The notes below the pieces were generated by a model. The model ran no database searches, was not told the DNA's origin, and worked only from the letters and a program-made list of their open reading frames with translations. Positions 1-6,992 of a DNA stretch of 35,882 nt are shown here, one piece after another. How positions within the stretch are numbered: the stretch's first letter is position 1; every line of letters begins with the position of its first letter. The DNA is taken from assembly GCF_026008495.1 (NCBI RefSeq), contig NZ_BQUN01000179.1:1-35882 (forward strand), read 5' to 3'. Source of the DNA: Streptomyces sp. A012304 (GTDB lineage Bacteria; Actinomycetota; Actinomycetes; Streptomycetales; Streptomycetaceae). The position numbers were made by a program, and so were the translations under genes.

Positions 1-234
1 CCGGAGCCCGCGGCGCCGCGGCGGCCGGCGCGCCGGCCGGAGGAGTCCGCCGCCGCGCTCGGCGCGCTCCAGTCCGGCACCGCGGCGGCCCGCGCCGCCG
101 CCCCGGCCCCCACGACGGACACCGCCGACGACCACGAGGCCGGCCCGGCGGACACCGTCGACCCACGGCGGACCACCGCGGGGGCGGGCCATGACATCGA
201 CCGACACGAAGACGAAGGGGGAGCGGCCCGATGA
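1..234 (+). CDS. cvnA: CvnA-type sensor histidine kinase, C-terminal end (partial)
   Basis: An open frame runs from the first base (frame 1) to a TGA at 232-234, giving about 77 residues. It is rich in Ala, Pro and Arg, holds a GALQSGTAAAR segment and ends in a charged Asp/Glu/His tail. The catalytic part lies outside the window, so nothing here proves kinase activity. The call rests on position: the stop overlaps the start of a roadblock gene in an ATGA junction, and what follows is the conservon order B-C-D-P450-P450. In Streptomyces conservons the first gene encodes a membrane nitrate/nitrite-sensor-like histidine kinase with a low-complexity tail like this one. Inference from synteny, fairly safe. 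Confidence 0.75.
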   Translation, partial: PEPAAPRRPARRPEESAAALGALQSGTAAARAAAPAPTTDTADDHEAGPADTVDPRRTTAGAGHDIDRHEDEGGAAR

Positions 235-653
235 CCAGCCGCAACACGGGCGACACGGCATGGGTGCTGGAACCGATCCTGCAGGTGCCGCACGTGGTGG
301 CCGCCGTCATGCTGACCCGTGACGGGCTCGTGACGGGGTACACCGACGCGCTGTCGCAGCCGTCGGCCGAGCGGGTGGCGGCCATCACCAGCACCGTGCA
401 GGGCGCCTGCCGCACGGCGGCGGCAGCGTTCGCCGACCGGGAGGCGGCCGAGGTCCGCCAGATCGTCATCGAGTCGGACCACGGCTATGTGCTGATCGTG
501 CCGACCGACCACGGCACCTGCGTGGCCGCCTACGGGGACGGCGAGGTGCGCCTGGACCTGCTGGCGCACCGGGTCCACTCCCAGGTGGCGCGGCTCGGCG
601 AGAAGGCCATGACGGCCGCGCCCCGAGGAGCCGACGACAACGCTCCGGCATGA
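231..653 (+). CDS. cvnB: CvnB: roadblock/LC7 domain protein of the conservon
   Basis: A 140-residue protein. The stretch from WVLEPILQVPHVVAAVMLTRDGLV onward (residues 11-34), followed by ATPERVAAITSTVQGACRTAA-like helices, is the Roadblock/LC7 fold, and the length is normal for CvnB. Known role: CvnB acts with CvnA, CvnC and CvnD in a membrane-associated complex likened to eukaryotic G-protein-coupled systems, where roadblock proteins act as GTPase partners or regulators. The ATG overlaps the upstream stop (ATGA at 231-234), and its own stop overlaps the next start (ATGA at 650-653). This indicates translational coupling along the operon. Confidence 0.93.
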   Translation: MTSRNTGDTAWVLEPILQVPHVVAAVMLTRDGLVTGYTDALSQPSAERVAAITSTVQGACRTAAAAFADREAAEVRQIVIESDHGYVLIVPTDHGTCVAAYGDGEVRLDLLAHRVHSQVARLGEKAMTAAPRGADDNAPA

Positions 654-1012
654 CCGGCCGCCCGGCCGGCCGCCCCCTGGTTCCCGCGTATCTGTCGACC
701 GGCGGGGTGGCCCGGCCCAGCCGCCCGCACCTGGAGCGGCTGTCGGTGCTCGCCCGCAGCGACGAGCCCGTGCCCGCCGGACTGCCCGCCGCCGAGCTCG
801 CCCTGCTGGACGCCCTGGAGGGCGGCGCGCTGGCGCTGGTGGAGGCGGCGGCGCTGCTCCGGCTGCCGGTCTCCGCGGTACGTGTCCTCGCGGCCGACCT
901 CGCCGACCGCGACCTGGTCCTCACCCGCGCGCCGATCCCGCCCGCCCGACGGTTCGACCCCGACCTGCTGAAGAGAGTGGCCGATGGCCTCCGCGCCCTC
1001 AAGCACGCCTAG
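650..1012 (+). CDS. cvnC: CvnC: DUF742 protein of the conservon
   Basis: A 120-residue protein of the DUF742 family. It opens with RPLVPAYLSTGG (about residues 8-19), the typical N-terminal signature, and continues with a winged-helix-like region: LDALEGGALALVEAAALLRLPVSAVRVLAADLADRDL in pieces across residues 46-85. It ends LLKRVADGLRALKHA. In known conservons the DUF742 protein binds the other Cvn proteins. It overlaps the GTPase start by 29 bases (984-1012), longer than the 4-base junctions elsewhere in the operon, which supports the ATG at 984 for the next gene. Confidence 0.93.
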   Translation: MTGRPAGRPLVPAYLSTGGVARPSRPHLERLSVLARSDEPVPAGLPAAELALLDALEGGALALVEAAALLRLPVSAVRVLAADLADRDLVLTRAPIPPARRFDPDLLKRVADGLRALKHA

Positions 1013-1637
1013 CGCCGGCCCCGCCGACGTCGTCGCACCCGATGCCGTCGCACCCGATGCCGTCCACCTGCCGGACACCGCCCGGGACCTGGTGAAGATC
1101 CTCGTCGCGGGGCCCTTCGGGGTGGGCAAGACGACCCTGATCGACTCGGTGTCCGAGATCCGGCCCCTGCACACCGAGGAACCCCTCAGCGAGGCCTCCG
1201 CGGACGTGGACGACCTGTCCGGTGTGCGGGAGAAGGCGACGACGACCGTCGCCATCGACTTCGGCCGTGTCAGCCTGGCCGGCGGAGTGGTGCTGTACCT
1301 GTTCGGCACCCCCGGGCAGGAACGGTTCCGTTCCCTGTGGGACGACATCGCCTACGGGGCGCTCGGCGCGCTCGTCCTGGTCGACAGCCGCCGGCTGGAC
1401 GCGTCGTTCGACGTGCTGGGGCTGGTGGAGGAGAGCGGGCTGCCGTACGCGGTCGCCTTCAACGCCTTCCCCGACGCGCCCCGCCACTACGGCGAGGAGC
1501 AGTTGCGCCGGGCGCTGGACCTGGAGGCGGCCACGCCGATGGTGACCTGCGACGCGCGGGACACCCACTCCTCGATCGACGCGCTGCTCGCGCTCGTCGA
1601 CCACCTCGTCGACCGCGACCCGGCGGAGGCCCGGTGA
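984..1637 (+). CDS. cvnD: CvnD: small Ras-like GTPase of the conservon
   Basis: A 217-residue GTP-binding protein. A P-loop GPFGVGKT spans residues 43-50, the G3-type GTPGQERF motif is at 108-115, and a CDARD segment at 189-193 may play the G5 role. The usual NKxD specificity motif is not present; FNAFPD (159-164) sits in its place, as is common in this actinobacterial family. The N-terminal 30 residues carry an exact 15-bp tandem duplication (1032-1061) giving VAPDA twice, probably a disordered tail. CvnD is the G-protein-like output of the conservon. Its stop overlaps the next start (GTGA at 1634-1637). Confidence 0.93.
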   Translation: MASAPSSTPSAGPADVVAPDAVAPDAVHLPDTARDLVKILVAGPFGVGKTTLIDSVSEIRPLHTEEPLSEASADVDDLSGVREKATTTVAIDFGRVSLAGGVVLYLFGTPGQERFRSLWDDIAYGALGALVLVDSRRLDASFDVLGLVEESGLPYAVAFNAFPDAPRHYGEEQLRRALDLEAATPMVTCDARDTHSSIDALLALVDHLVDRDPAEAR

Positions 1638-2872
1638 CCACCTATCCCCCGCAGCGGCAGGACTTCTCGCGCTCGGTGCCCGTACGACTGTGGGAGGACG
1701 GCTTCGCGGCGGACCCGCACCGCTACTACGCGGCGCTGCGCGCCCAGGGGCCGGTCGGCTGGGCGGAACTGGCGCCCGGGGTGCCGGCGTACGTGGTCAC
1801 CGACCGGCGGGCGGCGCTCCAGGTGCTGCACGACACGGAGACGTTCTCACACGACCCGCGCGCCTGGGAGTCGACGGTGCCCGCCGACTCGCCGGTGCTG
1901 GGCATGATGCGGTGGCGGCCCAACGCCCTGTTCGCCGACGGCGCCGCCCATGTCCGCTACCGCACCACCCTCATCGACGTGTTCGACCTGGTGGAGCCGT
2001 ACGACCTGCGGGCGCGCGTGCACCGGGCGGTGCGGCTGCTCGTCGGCCGGATCGGGCCGCGCGGCGAGGCCGACCTGGTGGAGGACTTCACCCGGCCGCT
2101 GATGGCGCTGGTCTTCAACGACCTGTTCGGGCTGCCGGACAGCCAGGGCGACCGGCTCAACGAGGGCCTCGGCAAGATGATGGAGGGCGGCGCGCAGGCG
2201 GCCGAGGGCGAGGCGGAGTACGCCCGGTACGTGCTGGAGCTGATCGCCGCCAAGGCCGAGCGGCGCGGCGACGACCTGCCGAGCCGGCTGCTGGACCACC
2301 CGGCCGGGCTGACCCACGAGGAGGTCACCTGGCAGGTGTTCCTCACCCTCGGCGCCGGCTACGAGCCGACCGCGAACCTGCTGTCCAACACCCTCTCCCG
2401 CGTCCTGGGCAACCCGGCCTACTACTCCACCCTCACCAGCGGTGCCCGTCCCGTGACGGACGCGGTGGTGGAGGTGCTGCACCACGAGACGCCGCTGGCC
2501 AACTACGGCATCTACTACGCCCGCACGCCGGTGGCCTTCCACGGGGTGTGGCTGCGGGACGCGGTGCCGGTGGTGGTGTCGTACGGGGCGCTCGGGCACT
2601 TCTCCGAACGGGAGGGCACCGGTGGCCGGCACCCGAAGGACGCCTCACATCTGTCGTGGGGCGCCGGCCCGCACGCCTGCCCGGTCAAGCAGCACACCCT
2701 GCTGCTCGTCACCGAGGCGATCGAGCGGCTCACCCAGTGGCTCCCCGACCTCGAGCCGGTGCTGCCCCGCGAGCGGCTGACCTGGCGGCCGGGCCCGTTC
2801 CACCGCTCGCTGACCGCGCTGCCCGTCCGTTTCAGCCCACGCTCGCCCGACCAGCCAGGAGTGACCTCGTGA
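1634..2872 (+). CDS. cvnE: CvnE: cytochrome P450 without the ExxR arginine (CYP157-like)
   Basis: 412 residues, GTG start overlapping the cvnD stop. It is a P450 by length and by the heme-ligand region SWGAGPHACP with Cys349, but several signatures deviate. The I-helix motif is AGYEPT (241-246) instead of AGxxT. The K-helix that should read ExxR reads EVLH (280-283). The heme loop has Trp for Phe and Pro after the Cys. Streptomyces CYP157 enzymes, which lie in conservons next to a CYP154, are known to lack ExxR, so this is probably the CYP157 member. Substrate unknown; whether it turns over or acts as a sensor or partner of CvnF is open. GTGA junction with the next gene. Confidence 0.9.
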   Translation: MTTYPPQRQDFSRSVPVRLWEDGFAADPHRYYAALRAQGPVGWAELAPGVPAYVVTDRRAALQVLHDTETFSHDPRAWESTVPADSPVLGMMRWRPNALFADGAAHVRYRTTLIDVFDLVEPYDLRARVHRAVRLLVGRIGPRGEADLVEDFTRPLMALVFNDLFGLPDSQGDRLNEGLGKMMEGGAQAAEGEAEYARYVLELIAAKAERRGDDLPSRLLDHPAGLTHEEVTWQVFLTLGAGYEPTANLLSNTLSRVLGNPAYYSTLTSGARPVTDAVVEVLHHETPLANYGIYYARTPVAFHGVWLRDAVPVVVSYGALGHFSEREGTGGRHPKDASHLSWGAGPHACPVKQHTLLLVTEAIERLTQWLPDLEPVLPRERLTWRPGPFHRSLTALPVRFSPRSPDQPGVTS

Positions 2873-4092
2873 CCGTGACCGACCGCATCGCCATCGACCC
2901 GTTCGGGTCAGACATCCCGGGCGAGAGCGCCCGGCTGCGCGCCCTCGGCCCGATCGTGCCCGTGGAGCTGCCCGGCGGCATCCCCGCCTGGGCGCCCACC
3001 GGTTACGACACCCTCAAGGAGCTCATCCTCGACCCGCAGGTCAGCAAGGATCCGCGCCGGCACTGGCGGCTGTGGCCGGAGATCGGCGAACACCCCTCCT
3101 GGAGCTGGATCCTGGGCTGGGTCGGCGTGGTCAACATGCTCTCCTCGTACGGCTCCGACCACACGCGGCTGCGCAAACTCGTGGCGCCGAGCTTCACGCA
3201 CCGGCGCACCGAGGCGCTGCGTCCCCGGGTGGAGGCCATCACCGCGGAGCTGCTCGACGCGCTGGAGGCGGGCGGTGAGGTGGTCGATCTGAAGGCACGG
3301 TTCGCGCACCCGCTGCCGCTGCGGATCATCTGTGAACTGTTCGGCGTCCCCGACGACATGCGGGAGGCCACCGCCCGGCTGATCGCCGCCATCATGGACA
3401 CCACCGACACCAGCCCGGAGCACGCGGCGTTCGTGCAGGAGCAGATCGGCGCGGTACTGGGCGGGCTCATCGCCCACAAGGTGGAGCACCCGGGCGACGA
3501 CATGACCACCGAGCTGATCCGGGTGCGTGACGAGGACGGCGACCGGCTCAGCGACGAGGAACTGCTGTACACGCTGCTGCTGGTGATCGGCGCCGGGTTC
3601 GAGACGACGGTCAACCTCATCGGGAACGCGGTGGTGGCGCTGCTGGACCGGCCCGAGCAGCTGGCGGCGGTGCGGCGCGGGGAGATCGGCTGGGACGCGG
3701 TCGTCGACGAGACGCTGCGGGCGCACCCGTCGATCGCCTCGCTGCCGTTGCGGTTCGCGGTGAGCGACCTGAAGGTCGGTGACGTGACCGTGCCGGCCGG
3801 GGACGCCATCATCACGACGTACGCGGCGGCGAACCTGGACCCGGCGCGCTACGGGGCGGACGCGGACGTCTTCGACGCGACGCGCGCGGCGGACGACCAT
3901 CTGGCGTTCGGGATCGGTGTGCACCGGTGCGTCGGCGCGCCGTTGGCCCGGATGGAGGCGCTGACGGCGCTGCCCGCGCTGTTCGAGCGGTTCCCCGCGC
4001 TGCGGCTGGAGCGGGACGCGCGGGAGCTGGGGCAGGTGCCCTCGTTCATCGCGTTCGGCTGGCAGGAGATCCCCGTCCGGCCGCGCGGCTGA
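2869..4092 (+). CDS. cvnF: CvnF: cytochrome P450 (CYP154-like), last gene of the conservon
   Basis: 407 residues, GTG start inside the cvnE stop (2869-2872). All P450 signatures are canonical: I-helix AGFETT at 242-247, K-helix ETLR at 281-284, and heme loop FGIGVHRCVG with Cys354. The N-terminus (IDPFGSDIPGESARLRALGP) is typical of class I bacterial P450s that take electrons from a ferredoxin. No ferredoxin or reductase gene is nearby, so redox partners must come from elsewhere. In known conservons a CYP157/CYP154 pair occupies exactly these two slots. A strong hairpin starts 7 bases after the stop. Confidence 0.93.
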   Translation: MTVTDRIAIDPFGSDIPGESARLRALGPIVPVELPGGIPAWAPTGYDTLKELILDPQVSKDPRRHWRLWPEIGEHPSWSWILGWVGVVNMLSSYGSDHTRLRKLVAPSFTHRRTEALRPRVEAITAELLDALEAGGEVVDLKARFAHPLPLRIICELFGVPDDMREATARLIAAIMDTTDTSPEHAAFVQEQIGAVLGGLIAHKVEHPGDDMTTELIRVRDEDGDRLSDEELLYTLLLVIGAGFETTVNLIGNAVVALLDRPEQLAAVRRGEIGWDAVVDETLRAHPSIASLPLRFAVSDLKVGDVTVPAGDAIITTYAAANLDPARYGADADVFDATRAADDHLAFGIGVHRCVGAPLARMEALTALPALFERFPALRLERDARELGQVPSFIAFGWQEIPVRPRG

Positions 4093-4098
4093 CCTGAG

Positions 4099-4141
4099 CG
4101 CGGGGGCGCGACCGGTCCCCCGTTCCGGTCGTACCCCCGCG
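4099..4141 (+). terminator. Two-part hairpin terminator after the conservon
   Basis: The outer stem CGCGGGGG (4099-4106) pairs with CCCCCGCG (4134-4141). After a 2x2 internal loop, an inner stem CGACCGG (4109-4115) pairs with CCGGTCG (4125-4131) around a 9-base loop. It begins 7 bases past the cvnF stop. There is no T-run, which is usual for terminators in high-GC actinobacteria. Confidence 0.7.
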
Positions 4142-4208
4142 GCCCCACGAACCTACGTCCCTGGTGAGCCACTTGTGAATCGTTCCGATGCCCGCTCGGT
4201 GGGCCGGA

Positions 4209-4234
4209 GGACTCACCTGTGCACAGGTGAGTCC
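4209..4234. terminator. 26-bp perfect palindrome between convergent genes
   Basis: GGACTCACCTGTG (4209-4221) is followed at once by its reverse complement (4222-4234). As RNA this gives an 11-bp stem with a TGCA tetraloop on either strand. A further arm, GGGCC (4201-4205) with GGCCC (4239-4243), can extend it. It lies 26 bases past the stop of the leftward regulator and downstream of cvnF, so a bidirectional terminator is most likely. The symmetry would also suit a dimeric DNA-binding protein. Confidence 0.65.
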
Positions 4235-4260
4235 GGATGGCCCGATTCAGCCGGGTGGTG

Positions 4261-5760
4261 TCAGGGCCGCAGAGCGGGTTCTTCGAGGTCACGGACGGCC
4301 AGATGGGCGAGGACGACCTCGTAGAGGTCGGTGCCGGCGGCCAGTAGTTGGCGTTCGAGGACGGGTTCGGCGCTGCGGACGTGTTCGCGGACGGTCTGCG
4401 CGTGCACACCGAGCAACTGGGCGGCCCGTTCGGAGTTGCCGCCGGCGGCGATCCAGGTGCGCAGGGTGCGGCGCAGGTCGCGGGTGTCGGTGTCGAGGCG
4501 GGCCAGCAGGTCCCGCGCCCAGGTGTGCAGCGCGGGCCCGGCGAGCAGGTCGGTGAGCCGGGTGGCGGGCGCGGCCGGTTCGGCGGGTTCCTCGCCGGCG
4601 TCGACCTGGGCGTTGAGGGCGAGGTGGACGGTGGCGCGCACGGTGAGGTCGGAGAAGTCGGTGCCCAGGAGGCCCTCGACGCGTTCCATGCGGGCGCGGA
4701 CGGTGTTGCGGCTGACGCCGAGGACCTTCGCCGCGCTGACGGCGGTGAACTCCAGGCCGAGCCGGGTGGTGGCGAGGAGTTCGGCGCGGGTGTGGTGGGG
4801 CATGGTGTCGAGCGGGCGCAGCAGGCGGGTCGACCAGGCGCGCAGGACGGCGGGGTCCATCAGACGTTCGGGGTGCGTGCGTTCGGCGTACACGGCCGCC
4901 CTTTCGGGGCGGAAACGGGCGACGGCGAGCGCGCTGACGGCCTGTCCGTAGGCGGTGGCGGTGCGGGCGAGGCTCTGCCGGGTGCTGCCGCCGAGGATGG
5001 CGTCGGTGCGGCGGCCGCACAGTCCGCGCAGCCGGCCGGCCGCCCGGTCGTCCGGGGTGACGACGATGACGTGGCCGTCCATGGCGGGGCAGCGCACGAC
5101 CAGGGCCCGGTCGTGGGTGGCCGCCAGGCAGTCATCGGCGAGCCGGTCGCGGTCCCGGGGGCTGGTCTCGACGACGTAGACACAGGCGGTGTCGGTGTCG
5201 AGGAGGCCGGGCCACAGCCCGGCGGCGACGCGGCGGGCGGCGATCGTGTCCTCGACCATGAGGAGTTGCAGGATGGCCAGGCGCAGGTCGGAGGTGGCGC
5301 GGGCGAGCCGGTGTCCGGTGGCGGTGGTGCGTTCGGCGCGCAGCAGGAGTTCGAGGGCGGCCGCGGTGTGGTTGACGACCTCGAAGGCGCGCCGGTCGAA
5401 GGGGGCCGTGCGGGAGACGGCGAGGACTCCGGCCCCGGCGGGCGGCGGGAGTTCGACGCGTATCAGGCGCAGGTACCGGCCGTCGCCCTCCCAGGCGGCG
5501 GAGGCGATGCGGCCGTTGACGATGTCGGCCGCGAGTCCCTCGTCCAGCGGTGTGGGCGGCCCGGCGAGGAGGGTGCCGTCGTGGTCGCGCAGGGAGACGG
5601 TGCCGTCGACGGTGCCCGCGAGCCAGTCGACGATGCGCCGCACGTCACGCCCGGTGGGCCGCAGATGCCCCAGAAGCTCCTGTGCCCAGTGCTCCGCCCC
5701 CTCCACACCACGGCTCCCGTCGTCCCGCCCAGCCATGCCGGCCGTCTCCTCGTCCCTCAT
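4261..5760 (-). CDS. PucR/CdaR-type transcriptional regulator with two C-terminal HTH blocks
   Basis: 499 residues on the minus strand. The N-terminal part has no motif I can name with certainty. A HTH of the PucR C-terminal type is seen in SAAKVLGVSRNTVRARMERVEGLL followed by DLTVRATVHLALN, and a second related block is NSERAAQLLGVHAQTVREHV followed by YEVVLAHLAVRDL near the C-terminus. The tandem arrangement recalls regulators that bind extended or paired sites. The start codon (5758-5760) overlaps the stop of the upstream minus-strand ORF in an ATGA junction, so translation of the two is coupled. Inducer and targets unknown; an internal Met at residue 9 is an alternative start. Confidence 0.85.
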   Translation of the reverse strand: MRDEETAGMAGRDDGSRGVEGAEHWAQELLGHLRPTGRDVRRIVDWLAGTVDGTVSLRDHDGTLLAGPPTPLDEGLAADIVNGRIASAAWEGDGRYLRLIRVELPPPAGAGVLAVSRTAPFDRRAFEVVNHTAAALELLLRAERTTATGHRLARATSDLRLAILQLLMVEDTIAARRVAAGLWPGLLDTDTACVYVVETSPRDRDRLADDCLAATHDRALVVRCPAMDGHVIVVTPDDRAAGRLRGLCGRRTDAILGGSTRQSLARTATAYGQAVSALAVARFRPERAAVYAERTHPERLMDPAVLRAWSTRLLRPLDTMPHHTRAELLATTRLGLEFTAVSAAKVLGVSRNTVRARMERVEGLLGTDFSDLTVRATVHLALNAQVDAGEEPAEPAAPATRLTDLLAGPALHTWARDLLARLDTDTRDLRRTLRTWIAAGGNSERAAQLLGVHAQTVREHVRSAEPVLERQLLAAGTDLYEVVLAHLAVRDLEEPALRP

Positions 5761-6116
5761 GCCCCTGCGGGCCGCGCCAGTGTGTCGGTCGGGGACGTTA
5801 CCTCACGCCGGCCGGACGGTCCCTCCTGTCCTCGCCCGGCCGGCGCCGGCCGCTGCCGGGCCCCGAGGTCCTCGGCCGGCTGTTTCGCAAAGGCCTCGGT
5901 GAAGCCGCCGGCGATCTGCGCCCGGCTGTCGGAGACGGGTGCGGTGACGGCGGGCGCGCTGATGAGACGGTCGCCGAGGACGACGGCGATCTGGCTCCGC
6001 GGGGACGGGCGTTGCGCGGCCCGCCGCAAGAGGGAGGCGAACCGTTCGCCGTCGTCGTGGCGGAACACCATCGTGATCGCCCAGCGGCGGCACCCGCCGA
6101 CACACGGCGGCGACAC
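5757..6116 (-). CDS. Small ORF with SecD-like P1-head sequence (orphan or remnant)
   Basis: 119 codons from a GTG at 6114-6116. Residues 14-75 contain DGERFASLLRRAA, then QIAVVLGDRLISAP and AQIAGGFTEAFA. This matches the end of the SecD/SecDF periplasmic P1 head, where VVLDG.VISAP and G.A.ITG.FT are the hallmark. No signal peptide, membrane segment or other SecD part is visible, so it is not a working translocase subunit. It could be a truncated relic of the membrane-anchored SecDF-head proteins of Streptomyces or a small stand-alone domain. The 4-base overlap with the regulator start favours it being translated. The start lies within a 42-bp repeat and has no clear Shine-Dalgarno. Confidence 0.55.
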   Translation of the reverse strand: MSPPCVGGCRRWAITMVFRHDDGERFASLLRRAAQRPSPRSQIAVVLGDRLISAPAVTAPVSDSRAQIAGGFTEAFAKQPAEDLGARQRPAPAGRGQEGPSGRREVTSPTDTLARPAGA

Positions 6117-6216
6117 CTACCGGTACGACAGCGACACCACCCGCGACGGCAGCGGCACCCACCGGTACGACACCGGCACCACCCGCAACGGCGGCGCCTC
6201 CTTCCGGTACGGTCCC
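6106..6216. repeat. 42-bp tandem repeat, about 2.6 units
   Basis: Units begin at 6106, 6148 and 6190, each opening GGCxGCGxCxCC and carrying CCGGTAC at 6120, 6162 and 6204, exactly 42 bases apart. Units 1 and 2 match at about 36 of 42 positions; the third diverges after the CCGGTAC. The period is a multiple of 3. The array fills the gap between the divergent SecD-like ORF and the Sua5-type gene and runs up to the promoter of the latter. Confidence 0.85.
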
Positions 6217-6227
6217 CGGCCACGGCA

Positions 6228-6233
6228 TAAGCT
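6228..6233 (+). promoter_or_regulatory. -10 element (TAAGCT) of the Sua5-type gene, leaderless
   Basis: TAAGCT lies 6 bases before the ATG at 6240, and no purine-rich ribosome site lies between them. The transcript would start at or next to the ATG. Confidence 0.5.
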
Positions 6234-6239
6234 CGGCAG

Positions 6240-6860
6240 ATGGCCAAGTACTACGACGTGCACCCCGACAACCCGCAGCCGCGCACCATCGCCCAGGTCG
6301 CGGCCGCCATCCGGGCCGACGCCCTCATCGCGTACCCGACGGACTCCTGCTACGCGCTCGGATGCCGGCTCGGCACCCGGGACGGGATCGACCGGATCCG
6401 GGCGATCCGTGAGCTGGACGACCGGCACCACTTCACGTTGGTGTGCCAGGACTTCGCGCAGCTCGGCCAGTTCGTGCGGGTGGACAAGGACGTGTTCCGC
6501 GCGGTCAAGGCGTCGACGCCGGGCAGCTACACCTTCATCCTCCCGGCGACGAAGGAGGTGCCGCGCATGCTCCAGCACCCGAAGAAGAAGACGGTGGGCG
6601 TGCGCATCCCAAACCATGTCGTCACCCAGGCCCTCCTGACCGAGCTGGGCGAACCGCTGCTGTCCAGCACCCTGCTGCTGCCCGGCGAGGACGAGCCGAT
6701 GACCCAGGGCTGGGAGATCAAGGACCGGCTCGACCACGTGGTGGACGGCGTGGTGGACTCCGGGGACTGCGGCACCGAGCCGACCACGGTCATCGACTTC
6801 TCCGAGGGCGAGGCGGAGATCGTGCGGCGCGGGGCGGGTGACACCTCCCGCTTCGAGTGA
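6240..6860 (+). CDS. YciO/Sua5/YrdC family protein (threonylcarbamoyl-AMP synthase-like)
   Basis: 206 residues with the YrdC fold. AYPTDSCYALGC (residues 31-42) is the nucleotide/substrate-binding motif. ELDDRHHFTLVCQD replaces the KxR-containing stretch of true Sua5, and PGSYTFILPAT and RIPNH are further family blocks. The overall form is closest to the YciO branch. Sua5/TsaC makes threonylcarbamoyl-AMP for tRNA t6A37; YciO-branch proteins are relatives whose role is less clear, and Streptomyces normally has another copy as the main t6A enzyme. It is a single cytosolic gene, probably leaderless. Confidence 0.88.
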   Translation: MAKYYDVHPDNPQPRTIAQVAAAIRADALIAYPTDSCYALGCRLGTRDGIDRIRAIRELDDRHHFTLVCQDFAQLGQFVRVDKDVFRAVKASTPGSYTFILPATKEVPRMLQHPKKKTVGVRIPNHVVTQALLTELGEPLLSSTLLLPGEDEPMTQGWEIKDRLDHVVDGVVDSGDCGTEPTTVIDFSEGEAEIVRRGAGDTSRFE

Positions 6861-6933
6861 GAGTCCGGTGAGAGGCGCCGGGGCCGCGCCGGGCCGCGCA
6901 CGGCGGGTTGGATGGCACGTGCAACGATGGTCG

Positions 6934-6954
6934 CGGCCCGGCCCCGCCGGGCCG
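6934..6954 (+). terminator. Short GC hairpin between the Sua5-type gene and the hydrolase
   Basis: CGGCCCGG (6934-6941) pairs with CCGGGCCG (6947-6954) around a CCCCG loop. It lies 73 bases past the upstream stop and 38 bases before the next ATG. It could end the first transcript or sit in the leader of the second; GC content alone makes such stems common here. Confidence 0.35.
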
Positions 6955-6992
6955 ACCACCGCTTGCCGTGAACCGCGCAGAGAGGCAGCCCC

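Noticed and set aside
4348..6639. Very long plus-strand open frame opposite the PucR-type regulator, continuing through the 42-bp repeat
   Set aside because: It is the mirror of real minus-strand coding with GC3 bias; its sequence is low-complexity Gly/Ala/Val and it runs out of frame into the Sua5-type gene.
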